DNA of 50,623 bases, from contig JARKNV010000011.1 in assembly GCA_029976065.1 (NCBI GenBank), forward strand, positions 1 to 50,623, in the 5' to 3' direction. Below the pieces are notes generated by a model. The model saw only the letters and a program-made list of their open reading frames with translations, was not told the origin of the DNA and made no database searches. How positions within the stretch are numbered: the stretch's first letter is position 1; every line of letters starts with the position of its first letter. The DNA comes from Selenomonadales bacterium (lineage in GTDB: Bacteria > Bacillota > Negativicutes > Sporomusales > UBA7701). Position numbers and translations under genes: made by a program. This document shows positions 7,781-15,577 of this stretch, in pieces.

Positions 7781-8591
7781 GCTGATTATCACCGTGGCGC
7801 CGGTGGGGGCGGAGGCGACCCGCCGGGACAATGCCAACCTGCCGCTGACGCCGGCGGAAATAGCCGCCGAGGCGGCGCGGTGCGAGGCGGCCGGGGCCGC
7901 GATCATCCATCTGCATGTGCGCGACGCCGCCGGCAACGCCACCCAGGACAAAGAAATTTTTCGCCAGACGATCGAGTTTATAAAAAAACGCACCAGCCTC
8001 ATTATTCAAACTTCCACCGGCGGCGCCGCCCGGATGACGGCGGAGGAACGCCTGCAGCCGGTGGAGCTGCGCCCGGAGATGGCTACGCTGACGACCGGCA
8101 CGGTGAATTTCGGCGATGAGATCTTCGCCAATCCGCAGCCGGTTGTGGAGAAGTTCGCCCGGGCCTTCGCCGCGTACGGCGTCAAACCGGAGATCGAGGT
8201 TTTCGAGGCCGGGATGATCAACAACGCGCTCGCCCTGGTGAAAAAGGGGCTGCTTTCCCTGCCGCTGCATTTCGATTTCGTCATGGGGGTGCCGGGGGGT
8301 ATTCCCGGGGAGCCGCGGCATCTGCTCCACCTGGTGGAGTCGCTGCCGCCCGGCTGCACGTGGAGCGTGGCCGGCATCGGCCGCAGCGAGCTGCCGCTGG
8401 CGGTCATGGCGATTTTGCTCGGCGGGCACGTCCGGGTGGGCTTCGAGGATAATGTTTTTTACGCCAAAGGGGTGCCGGCCGCCAGCAACGCCCAGCTGGT
8501 GGAACGCATCGTCCGCCTCGCCGGGGAGCTGGGGCGGCCGGTGGCGACGGCCGCGGAGGCCAGGGCGATTCTGGGGCTGGCCGGGAAATAG
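7773..8591 (+). CDS. kce: 3-keto-5-aminohexanoate cleavage enzyme
   Basis: This 272-residue protein of the BKACE (DUF849) family condenses 3-keto-5-aminohexanoate with acetyl-CoA to give acetoacetate and L-3-aminobutyryl-CoA. Family features include the N-terminal LIITVAPVGAEATR, the zinc-binding IIHLHVRD, TGTVNFGDEIF, and EVFEAGMINNALALVKKG. The C-terminal part VRVGFEDNVFYAKGVPA follows the typical GhvRVGlEDn pattern. The ATG at 7773 was chosen with GGGGGTG upstream; a GTG 9 bases earlier is possible. The gene overlaps kamE and ends a tightly packed run. The next gene, kamA, has its own sigma-54 promoter. Confidence 0.93.
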   Translation: MDKLIITVAPVGAEATRRDNANLPLTPAEIAAEAARCEAAGAAIIHLHVRDAAGNATQDKEIFRQTIEFIKKRTSLIIQTSTGGAARMTAEERLQPVELRPEMATLTTGTVNFGDEIFANPQPVVEKFARAFAAYGVKPEIEVFEAGMINNALALVKKGLLSLPLHFDFVMGVPGGIPGEPRHLLHLVESLPPGCTWSVAGIGRSELPLAVMAILLGGHVRVGFEDNVFYAKGVPAASNAQLVERIVRLAGELGRPVATAAEARAILGLAGK

Positions 8592-8611
8592 GTGTTGCCC
8601 GTCTGACAGGC

Positions 8612-8658
8612 TGCCGAAAATTGGTGCCGGGATTTCATGGCGCCGCCGGATTTTCGGC
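8612..8658 (+). promoter_or_regulatory. putative upstream activator sites for the kamA sigma-54 promoter
   Basis: GCCGGATTTTCGGC (8645-8658) is a palindrome related to GCCGATTTTTCGGC before kdd. A second, weaker copy (GCCGAAAATTGG, reading as the opposite strand of the same motif) begins at 8612. They lie about 90-135 bases upstream of the -24/-12 element, the usual distance for enhancer-binding sites. Confidence 0.5.
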
Positions 8659-8746
8659 GGGCGCCGGCGGGGACGAAGGCGGGCGAAGCGGCGCCGAACG
8701 GGTATTCCTGGCGGTTATTCTCCTTCCTTGAGGAATGCCGTCCTTA

Positions 8747-8762
8747 TGGCACGGAGTTTGCA
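8747..8762 (+). promoter_or_regulatory. sigma-54 (-24/-12) promoter for kamA
   Basis: TGGCACGGAGTTTGCA is a perfect match to the consensus TGGCACG-N4-TTGCA. GG at 8748-8749 and GC at 8760-8761 have canonical spacing. It lies in the 263-base gap between kce and kamA; transcription would start near 8773, about 80 bases before the GTG. Confidence 0.9.
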
Positions 8763-8854
8763 AATGAAGGGGGCAACCGCACCGCTGCGGCGCGGGGAGC
8801 AGCCCCGGCCTGCGCGGTCTGCGGCAGGCAAACTTATAAGGAAGGTAGATAACG

Positions 8855-10108
8855 GTGCGCAATTATCGGGATATTCCCCTGTGGAAAGACGTCAGCGAGG
8901 CGGAGTGGCAGGACTGGCGGTGGCAGGTGGCTCACCGCATTACGTCGCTGGCGGAGCTGAAAAAGGTGGTCGCCCTGACCGCCGATGAGGAGACGGGCAT
9001 CACCAATTGCCTGGAACGCCTGCGGATGGCGATAACCCCTTATTATGCGACTTTGATCGATCCGGAGAACGCGGCCTGCCCCATCCGCATGCAGGCGGTG
9101 CCGACCGCCGCCGAGCTGCAGTTCGGCAAGTACGATATGGCCGATCCGCTGCACGAGGACAAGGATTCGCCCGTTCCCGGCCTCACCCACCGCTACCCGG
9201 ACAGGGTGCTGATGCTGGTTACCGACCAGTGCTCGATGTACTGCCGCCATTGCACGCGGCGGCGGCTGGCCGGGGTGTGCGACCAGGCCCGCTCCCGCGA
9301 GGATATCGAGGCGGGCATCGAGTATATCCGCAGAACGCCGGTCGTCCGCGACGTCATTTTGTCCGGCGGCGACGCGCTGCTGCTCGGCGACGGGATGATC
9401 GAGGACATCCTGCAGCGGCTGCGGAGCATCGAGCATGTGGAGATAATCCGTTTCGGCACGCGGACGCCGGTGGTGATGCCGCAGCGGATCACGCCGGAGC
9501 TGTGCGGGATGCTGAAGAAGTATCATCCCGTTTACGTGAACACGCATTTCAACCACCCCCTCGAAATTACGCCGGAAGCCGCCGAGGCTTGCGCCAGGCT
9601 GGCGGACGCCGGCATTCCCCTCGGCAATCAGTCGGTGCTGCTGCGGGATATCAACGATTGCCCGCAGCTGATGAAGAAGCTGATGCAGCAGCTGCTGAAG
9701 ATCAGAGTCCGGCCTTACTATGTTTATCAGTGCGATATGTCGCAGGGGATCGAGCATTTCCGGACGCCGATAAGCTCCGGCATCCAGGTGATCGAGTACC
9801 TGCGGGGCCATACTTCGGGGCTGGCGGTGCCGACTTACGTGGTGGACGCGCCCGGGGGCGGCGGCAAGATTCCGGTGATGCCGCAGTACCTGATTTCCCA
9901 GAACGCCGGCAAGGTGGTGCTGCGCAATTATGAAGGCGTATTCACCACTTACACCGAGCCCAAGCATTATATCGACCCGGAGGCGCCGTGCGCCGTGTGC
10001 GGCGGGTACCACCGCGACACCAAGATCGGCCTGACGGCGCTCTTGAGCGGCCAGCAGTATTCGCTCGGCCTGCACGGCGACAAGGCCGCCCAGGCGGGCA
10101 ACCGCTAG
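8855..10108 (+). CDS. kamA: lysine 2,3-aminomutase
   Basis: This 417-residue radical-SAM enzyme converts L-lysine to L-beta-lysine, the first step of the pathway. The cluster motif CSMYCRHC (C126, C130, C133) binds the [4Fe-4S]-SAM centre. YVVDAPGGGGKIPVMPQY contains the lysine expected to hold PLP. The C-terminal CAVCGG region fits the zinc-binding end of the clostridial enzyme, and the length is typical. The GTG start has AAGGAAGG 8 bases upstream. Although it catalyses the first reaction, the gene lies last and has a private sigma-54 promoter, so its level may be set separately from the mutase subunits. Confidence 0.95.
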   Translation: MRNYRDIPLWKDVSEAEWQDWRWQVAHRITSLAELKKVVALTADEETGITNCLERLRMAITPYYATLIDPENAACPIRMQAVPTAAELQFGKYDMADPLHEDKDSPVPGLTHRYPDRVLMLVTDQCSMYCRHCTRRRLAGVCDQARSREDIEAGIEYIRRTPVVRDVILSGGDALLLGDGMIEDILQRLRSIEHVEIIRFGTRTPVVMPQRITPELCGMLKKYHPVYVNTHFNHPLEITPEAAEACARLADAGIPLGNQSVLLRDINDCPQLMKKLMQQLLKIRVRPYYVYQCDMSQGIEHFRTPISSGIQVIEYLRGHTSGLAVPTYVVDAPGGGGKIPVMPQYLISQNAGKVVLRNYEGVFTTYTEPKHYIDPEAPCAVCGGYHRDTKIGLTALLSGQQYSLGLHGDKAAQAGNR

Positions 10109-10193
10109 GGCCGGCGGGCGGACGGGCAGCATGTTACTTTTGCCTGAATGACTAGGCTACTATAGGGATTCTGGGGCAGAGGCCCGGCTTAAC

Positions 10194-10209
10194 AGGCAAA
10201 AAAATTGCG
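10194..10209 (+). promoter_or_regulatory. possible sigma-54 promoter for the GltS-type carrier
   Basis: AGGCAAAAAAATTGCG has the essential GG (10195-10196) and GC (10207-10208) at the correct 12-base offset, but deviates from consensus elsewhere. No copy of the GCCG/CGGC palindrome was found upstream, so it is weaker than the other two. Confidence 0.45.
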
Positions 10210-10236
10210 CTGACAAAGGATGGTGAGGTCTATAGC

Positions 10237-10275
10237 ATGGAACTAGACAAAGTGTTCCCTTTCCCGAACATATGA
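10237..10275 (+). other. possible 12-codon leader peptide
   Basis: ATG GAA CTA encodes MELDKVFPFPNI and then a stop. It has GGTGAGG 10 bases upstream and lies between the candidate sigma-54 promoter and the carrier gene. Its GAGGTCTAT context is repeated at the carrier's own Shine-Dalgarno (GAGGTCTATCGGTG), so it might be a leader or a relic of a duplicated gene start. Confidence 0.25.
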
Positions 10276-10339
10276 ACACGTGATTGCGGAGTCGTACCGA
10301 GATTGTTGTTCTTTTGGTCAGAAGATTAATTGCTGAATC

Positions 10340-10377
10340 ATTGAGCCAAAACCAATTAATTGAGCCAAAACTAATTG
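10340..10377 (+). repeat. two adjacent 19-bp direct repeats in the carrier leader
   Basis: ATTGAGCCAAAACCAATTA (10340-10358) is followed without gap by ATTGAGCCAAAACTAATTG (10359-10377), 17 of 19 identical. They end about 21 bases before the GTG start of the carrier, so they could be a regulator or RNA-binding site. Confidence 0.7.
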
Positions 10378-10398
10378 AAGGAAAAGGGAGGTCTATCG

Positions 10399-11775
10399 GT
10401 GGGGTATAACATTTACACTTTGTTACTCGATTTGGCGTTTGCGAGCGGTTTTATTCTTCTGGGACAATTATTGCGAGCCAAGATTAGGTTTTTTCAGGAA
10501 TTCTTCTTGCCTGCTAGCCTGATTGCCGGGCTCTTGGGCTTAATATTCGGGCCGAACGGGCTGAAGTGGGTGCCTTTTTCCAATCAAATTGGATCATATG
10601 CCGGCTTGTTAATTATTTTCGTCTTTGTTTCCATGGGGATTAAGGGCTTCGAGTTTTCTACCAAGGGCTGGAAGGAAGACGTGGAGCGCATCGGAAGTTA
10701 CATGTGCTTTAAAGAGGTACTATATTCGATGCAATATACGGTGCCGATCCTCTTTTCCATATATGGTATTAGTTTGCTGTTTGAAAATTTACATCCGGGC
10801 TTCGGATTTCTTCTTGGCGCCGGCTGGGCTGGCGGGCCGGGAACGGCAGCAGCGGTGGGTACGACTTTTGCTAAGTACGGCTGGGCGGATGCGACTGACC
10901 TGGGAATGACTTCGGCCACCATCGGGATTATGACCGGCGTTTTCGGCGGCGTTCTGCTGATAAAATGGGCGACGAAGAATGGTATTACTAATTACATTAC
11001 CGATTTTGGGACTCTGCCGGCGGAATTGCGGACCGGATTAATACCCGAGGAAAAGCGGGAGGACATGGGGAAACAACCGATTGCCGGTATTAGCCTGGAC
11101 TCTTTGGCGTGGCATTTCGCCCTGCTGCTACTGCCCGCCGGCATAGGCCGTCTACTGAGCGTATACGTTTCCAGTAATTTTGACTTACATGTACCCTCTT
11201 TCTCGCTGGCGTTTTTCGTTGCGCTACTATGTTCGGTTCCTCTGAAAAAGTTCGGTGTCCAAAAATATGTTGACAAGCGGGTAATTTCTCGGATTGCAGG
11301 CTGTGCGACGGATTTCCTGATCTTTTTCGGTCTGGCCTCAATAAAATTGACCATAATTATCAAATACGCCGTGCCGTTGACGATACTGATGGTATTCGCG
11401 ATAGTGCTCGTTATTGGAACGTTCCTCTTTTTCGCTCCTCGAATGAACAAAAAGGATTGGTTTGAACGGGGAATGTTCGTATTCGGCTATCTGACCGGCG
11501 TATATGCTAATAGCTTTATTCTGACGCGGATTGTCGACCCGGATATGAAATCCAAAACGTTTGAGGATACGGCCGTTGTCGCGTCCTTTGCCGCATGGGT
11601 AGACGTCCTGGTGATAACAGTAGGACCGATATTGTTGTCGACAGGTAAAATGTGGATGCTGGTCGGTCCTATGGCTGGCTATCTAATCTTTTTCCTAGGA
11701 TTGGCGTTGTCTATGAAATGGTGGTATAATTTGCCGTTATCGAGGCGAGATCAGCATACGCCAGTTAATTCGTAG
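10399..11775 (+). CDS. GltS-type sodium/glutamate symporter family carrier
   Basis: This 458-residue integral membrane protein has about ten to twelve hydrophobic segments. A glycine-rich re-entrant-like stretch FLLGAGWAGGPGTAAAVG corresponds to the GGHGTA-type loop of the ESS (GltS) family. A matching second-half segment carries FLIFFGLASIKL. Substrate is uncertain: family members carry glutamate, but the position after kamA suggests uptake of lysine or another fermentable acid; that is inference. GTG at 10399 was chosen because GGGAGG lies 8 bases upstream; the frame opens at a TTG at 10375 inside the direct repeats. Base composition is visibly more AT-rich than the kam genes, hinting at separate acquisition. 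Confidence 0.85.
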   Translation: MGYNIYTLLLDLAFASGFILLGQLLRAKIRFFQEFFLPASLIAGLLGLIFGPNGLKWVPFSNQIGSYAGLLIIFVFVSMGIKGFEFSTKGWKEDVERIGSYMCFKEVLYSMQYTVPILFSIYGISLLFENLHPGFGFLLGAGWAGGPGTAAAVGTTFAKYGWADATDLGMTSATIGIMTGVFGGVLLIKWATKNGITNYITDFGTLPAELRTGLIPEEKREDMGKQPIAGISLDSLAWHFALLLLPAGIGRLLSVYVSSNFDLHVPSFSLAFFVALLCSVPLKKFGVQKYVDKRVISRIAGCATDFLIFFGLASIKLTIIIKYAVPLTILMVFAIVLVIGTFLFFAPRMNKKDWFERGMFVFGYLTGVYANSFILTRIVDPDMKSKTFEDTAVVASFAAWVDVLVITVGPILLSTGKMWMLVGPMAGYLIFFLGLALSMKWWYNLPLSRRDQHTPVNS

Positions 11776-11803
11776 GGGGCACAAGACGGTAAAAGGATTG
11801 GTA

Positions 11804-11878
11804 GGTGTGGGAAATCATACCGCAGCCGGGCCAGGATAAAACGCTCTTGTACAAGTTGGCGCCATGATTTCCCACACC
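11804..11878. repeat. perfect 15-bp inverted repeat with 45-base loop
   Basis: GGTGTGGGAAATCAT (11804-11818) is exactly complementary to ATGATTTCCCACACC (11864-11878). The loop contains the palindrome CTTGTACAAG (11846-11855). There is no T run, so it is not a plain terminator. It lies between the carrier and the dehydrogenase. Confidence 0.8.
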
Positions 11879-11959
11879 ATTCCGGAATAGCCTTGACGAA
11901 ATGTGGGGCAGTGAAATAGAGAACGGATACCGACACGAGTTATATAGAGGTGGATTAAC

Positions 11960-12922
11960 ATGCAAAAGGTGGTTGTTTCGAGCTTATCTATCAAGAAATC
12001 TGCTCCCGCGAGGGCTAAATTGGAATCGGCCGGCGTCGAGGTCGTTTATACCGAGCATGACGGCCGGGGGCTCAGAGAGGCGGAGCTGGCCAAGGTGATA
12101 CCTGGGTGCACCGCGCTAATCGCCGGCCTGGATGACGTGACCGATAAGGCGCTCAAGGCCGGTAGCCCTATGCTGAAACTCGTCGCCCGCATCGGCGTCG
12201 GTTATAACAACGTTGATCTCGCCGCTGCCGAACGATATGGGGTGAAGGTGACGATTACCCCGGATGCCAATACGTATTCGGTGGCGGATTTGGCGCTTGG
12301 TTTGATATTATCGGTAGCCAGGTCGATCCCGACGCATGATGATATTACCCGGGCGGGCGAATGGCGGCGTATTAACGGCACCGAGCTTCACGGCAAGACT
12401 TTGGGGATTATCGGTTTGGGGAAGATCGGCCTGGAGGTTGCCAAGCGGGCCAAGGGATTCGATATGAGGCTTATTGCGTTCGATATGGTCAAGAATACCG
12501 CGGCCGCTGAAAAGTATGACATTAGCTATACAAGCCTTGAGGAGTTGCTTAAGCAGGCGGACTTCGTGACTCTCCACGCCCCGGCCATCGAGGCGACGGT
12601 CGGAATTATAAACCGTGAGACTTTGCGCCTGATGAGACCCACGGCGTACTTGATAAATACGGCCAGGGGACCACTGGTGAATGAGAGCGATCTTTACGAC
12701 GCGCTGAAGGAGCGGAGGATTGCCGGTGCGGGGCTTGACGTCTTTGCCCAGGAGCCGCCGGCGGACAAGCGCTTTTTTGAGCTCGACAACGTGGTTCTTA
12801 CTCCGCATGCCGGGGCGTCTACCGTCGAGGCGAACGACCGAATGAGCCTGATGGCGGTCGAAGAGGTTCTGCGGGTAATAGCCGGGCAGCCGCCGGTTAA
12901 CATCGTTTCAATGCCAAAATAA
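11960..12922 (+). CDS. D-2-hydroxyacid dehydrogenase (phosphoglycerate dehydrogenase family)
   Basis: This 320-residue NAD-dependent oxidoreductase has the family's two Rossmann-like domains. The cofactor motif is GIIGLGKIGLEVAKRAKG (about residues 147-164). Catalytic residues are visible as the Arg in INTARGPLVNE, the Glu in LDVFAQEPP and the His in LTPHAGAST. It lacks the ACT/regulatory tail of long SerA proteins. The family reduces 2-oxoacids to D-2-hydroxyacids or oxidises 3-phosphoglycerate. With an aminotransferase directly behind it, an amino acid to 2-oxoacid to hydroxyacid route is plausible but unproven. The start has GAGGTGG 7 bases upstream. Confidence 0.88.
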   Translation: MQKVVVSSLSIKKSAPARAKLESAGVEVVYTEHDGRGLREAELAKVIPGCTALIAGLDDVTDKALKAGSPMLKLVARIGVGYNNVDLAAAERYGVKVTITPDANTYSVADLALGLILSVARSIPTHDDITRAGEWRRINGTELHGKTLGIIGLGKIGLEVAKRAKGFDMRLIAFDMVKNTAAAEKYDISYTSLEELLKQADFVTLHAPAIEATVGIINRETLRLMRPTAYLINTARGPLVNESDLYDALKERRIAGAGLDVFAQEPPADKRFFELDNVVLTPHAGASTVEANDRMSLMAVEEVLRVIAGQPPVNIVSMPK

Positions 12923-12992
12923 TCGGGACCGAGCGATTGCCACCAGGCCGGTAATGACGAGGCGTTGTTGGCAACAGAAGGGGGATTGTGAT

Positions 12993-14192
12993 ATGGAAGC
13001 AACCGGTCAGGATGAGAAGCTGTCAATGGAGGTGCCGGGATTATCGAATCGGACGCAGGCCATTAAACTGCCGATTTTTCGCGAGGTCTTCGTTCTGGCC
13101 CAAACGCACCGCGCCGTCAATCTGGCGGGAGGTACGCCCGATTTTCCGCCCCCGGAGGAAATCAAGGCGGCGGCTATGGAGGCGATAGCCGCCAATTACA
13201 ATCAATACGATTTGGGGCAGGGTATCCGCAGCCTGCGGGAGGGCATTGCCGCCAAGGTGAACCGGACTTACGGGGTAAGTTTCGATCCCGATATGGAGAT
13301 TACGATAACCTGCGGTTCGACGGAAGCGATGACAGGGTCGTTGCTGACGGTTATCAATCCCGGCGACGAGGTGATCATTTTTGAACCGGCTTTCCCTACT
13401 TACGCGGCCGGCATTATTATCAGCGGCGGCACACCGGTGCCGGTAAAGCTGAATCCTCCCGATTTTACCATCGATGTTGAGAAATTAGCGGCCGCCATTT
13501 CTCCCCGTACGAAGGCCATTTTTCTCAATTCGCCGCACAATCCCACCGGCCGGGTGTTTTCCGCGGCGGAGGTAAGAGCGGTCGCCGATCTTTGCCTAGA
13601 ACACAATCTGTTGGTTATTGTCGACGAAATATACGATCATCTGGTTTATGACGGCCTTGCGCCGCAGAATATCTGGCGGCTGCCGGGGATGAAAGAGCGG
13701 TCAATCATTATTAACGGTTTTTCCAAGACATACAGCGCGACCGGTTGGCGGGTAGGCTGGGTAATCGCCCCGGCGGCAATCACAAAAGGCATCAAGATTA
13801 TCCACAACCATATGACGTTACAAGCGCCGACTCCGTTGCAAATGGCGGCTGCCAAAGCGGTCGGGCTGCCGGCGTCCTATTATCAGGAGTTGGCGGCTAC
13901 GTATCAGAAACGACGGGATATGCTGGCCGCCGGTCTGGAGGAAATCGGTTTCGAGTGCCTTAATTCGCAAGGCGGGTATTTTATCGTGGCAAGATTCCGG
14001 AAGTTCGGCTGGCAGGACGATTACGCATTCGCCAGGTATCTGGTTGAAAAGATCGGCGTTGCCGCGATTCCGGTATCGGGATTTTATACTGATCCGAAAC
14101 AGGAAGACAGACTGTTCATGCGCTTTGGATTTTGCAAACGGGAAGAGACGCTGCAGGCCGCTCTGGAGCGGCTCCAGAAGCTCAAGATTTAG
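12993..14192 (+). CDS. class I/II PLP aminotransferase
   Basis: This 399-residue fold-type I aminotransferase has a PLP lysine in IINGFSKTYSATGWRVGW, the substrate-contact motif SPHNPTGRVFS, and the C-terminal RLFMRFGFCK arginine region. It most resembles the aspartate/kynurenine/methionine aminotransferase group. Substrate specificity cannot be read from the sequence. ATG at 12993 was chosen because AAGGGGG lies 7-8 bases upstream. The gene follows the hydroxyacid dehydrogenase by about 70 bases and probably shares its transcript. Confidence 0.88.
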   Translation: MEATGQDEKLSMEVPGLSNRTQAIKLPIFREVFVLAQTHRAVNLAGGTPDFPPPEEIKAAAMEAIAANYNQYDLGQGIRSLREGIAAKVNRTYGVSFDPDMEITITCGSTEAMTGSLLTVINPGDEVIIFEPAFPTYAAGIIISGGTPVPVKLNPPDFTIDVEKLAAAISPRTKAIFLNSPHNPTGRVFSAAEVRAVADLCLEHNLLVIVDEIYDHLVYDGLAPQNIWRLPGMKERSIIINGFSKTYSATGWRVGWVIAPAAITKGIKIIHNHMTLQAPTPLQMAAAKAVGLPASYYQELAATYQKRRDMLAAGLEEIGFECLNSQGGYFIVARFRKFGWQDDYAFARYLVEKIGVAAIPVSGFYTDPKQEDRLFMRFGFCKREETLQAALERLQKLKI

Positions 14193-14203
14193 AGCCGGAT
14201 GAG

Positions 14204-14244
14204 AGCGTATTCTGCGGGAAACGCGAGTCGTAGCGGAATACGCT
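14204..14244. repeat. inverted repeat before the class III aminotransferase gene
   Basis: AGCGTATTCTGC (14204-14215) pairs with GCGGAATACGCT (14233-14244) with one mismatch. The hairpin lies just before the Shine-Dalgarno AAGGGGG of the next gene and has no T run. It could stabilise the mRNA end or serve as a regulator site. Confidence 0.6.
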
Positions 14245-14263
14245 TAACAAGGGGGTTGGTAAC

Positions 14264-15517
14264 ATGGTAGACAGACCGAAATTGAAATTGGATAAATCCC
14301 TGGCAATGTTCGAAGAGGCGAAGGCTCTTTCGCCCGGCGGCCTGATGGGCATCAGGCGCCCGTATAATTTCGTGCCCGGCGAATATCCGATTTTTATCGA
14401 AAAAGGGTACGAGGGCCATATCATCGACGTGGATGGCAACGATTACATCGATATGCTGTGCGCGTACGGGCCCATCATCCTCGGCTACGAGGAGCCGGAA
14501 ATAAACGCCGCCGTCGTCGAGCAGATGAAGTCGGGCTTCTGTTTTTCGCTGGTGCAGCCGGTGCAGAACGAGCTGCAGAAGCGGCTGACCGGGCTTATCC
14601 CCTGCGCGGAGATGGCCATTCTCGTGAAGACGGGCTCGGACGCCACCGGCGTGGCGGTGCGCATCGCCCGCGGCCATACGGACAAGAGCAAGATCCTGCG
14701 CTGCGGGTACCACGGCTGGCACGACTGGTGCGTGGAAAACCACGGCGGGGTGCCGAAGGAAATCACCGATTTGACAATGGAGTTCCCTTACGGCGATCTG
14801 GATGCGCTGGAAAAGGCGCTGGCGGAGAACAAGGGAGAGGTGGCGGCGATCATCGTGACGCCGGTCGGCCATCCGCTCAACGCGCCGGTTATGGCCCCGC
14901 CCCCCGGTTATCTGCAGGGGGTCAGGGCGCTGGCCGACGCCCATAAGGCGGTGTTGATTTTCGACGAGATCCGCAGCGGCTTCCGGGTGGCGATGGGCGG
15001 CGCCCAGGAAAGGTACGGGGTGGTGCCCGACCTCGCCACCTTCGGCAAGGCGCTGGCCAACGGCTACGCCATCGGCGCCTGCGTGGGCAAGGCCGAGATC
15101 ATGAAGGCCGCGGAGAAGAAGGTTTTCATCAGCTCGACCTTTTTCCCCAACAGCCTGGAGATGGTGGCGGCGATGAAATGTCTCGATATTCTCGAACGGG
15201 AAAATGTCGTCGCCAATATATGGGAGCGCGGCGCGAAGTTCCTCGACCGGCTGACGACGATCGTCGCCGCTTCCGGCGTGCCGGCCACCGTGTCGGGGAT
15301 TCCGCCGATGCCGTTCCTGACCTTTGACAAAGTCGACGATCATTACGGCGAACGCCGCACGCTTTTCTATACGGAAACCATCCGCCGCAACCTCTTCATC
15401 CAGCCTTTCCATCACTGGTACATCGCCTACCGGCACAGCGATGCGGACCTCGCCCATGCCCTGAACGCCATCGGTGAGGCTTTGGAGATTACGAAGAAGC
15501 GCTATCCGCGGAAATAG
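14264..15517 (+). CDS. class III aminotransferase, candidate 3-aminobutyryl-CoA transaminase (Kat)
   Basis: This 417-residue PLP enzyme resembles glutamate-1-semialdehyde 2,1-aminomutase: FEEAKALSPGGLMGIRRPYNF at the start, KTGSDATGVAVRIARGHT, RCGYHGWHDWC, VLIFDEIRSGFRVAMGG and the PLP lysine in TFGKALANGYAIGA. No haem genes are near. A GSAM-related acyl-CoA beta-transaminase is known to replace 3-aminobutyryl-CoA ammonia-lyase in some lysine fermenters, converting 3-aminobutyryl-CoA to acetoacetyl-CoA. No ammonia-lyase gene (kal) is seen here, so this gene is a good candidate for that step. This is inference from family and context. It has a good Shine-Dalgarno and lies about 60 bases before the alanine-dehydrogenase-like gene. 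Confidence 0.75.
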   Translation: MVDRPKLKLDKSLAMFEEAKALSPGGLMGIRRPYNFVPGEYPIFIEKGYEGHIIDVDGNDYIDMLCAYGPIILGYEEPEINAAVVEQMKSGFCFSLVQPVQNELQKRLTGLIPCAEMAILVKTGSDATGVAVRIARGHTDKSKILRCGYHGWHDWCVENHGGVPKEITDLTMEFPYGDLDALEKALAENKGEVAAIIVTPVGHPLNAPVMAPPPGYLQGVRALADAHKAVLIFDEIRSGFRVAMGGAQERYGVVPDLATFGKALANGYAIGACVGKAEIMKAAEKKVFISSTFFPNSLEMVAAMKCLDILERENVVANIWERGAKFLDRLTTIVAASGVPATVSGIPPMPFLTFDKVDDHYGERRTLFYTETIRRNLFIQPFHHWYIAYRHSDADLAHALNAIGEALEITKKRYPRK

Positions 15518-15577
15518 CGGCGGCGGCGCTGTGCTGCCGGTTTTTCCGGCGGCGACAACAATAACGGAGGGAAAACC

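Noticed and set aside
10271..10287. Second possible -24/-12 element before the carrier (TGAACACGTGATTGC)
   Set aside because: The essential second G of the -24 GG is missing, while the element at 10194-10209 keeps both invariant dinucleotides.
14264..15517. Annotation as haem-pathway glutamate-1-semialdehyde aminomutase (HemL)
   Set aside because: The fold is the same, but no haem genes are near. The setting is amino-acid fermentation, for which a GSAM-related acyl-CoA transaminase is known.
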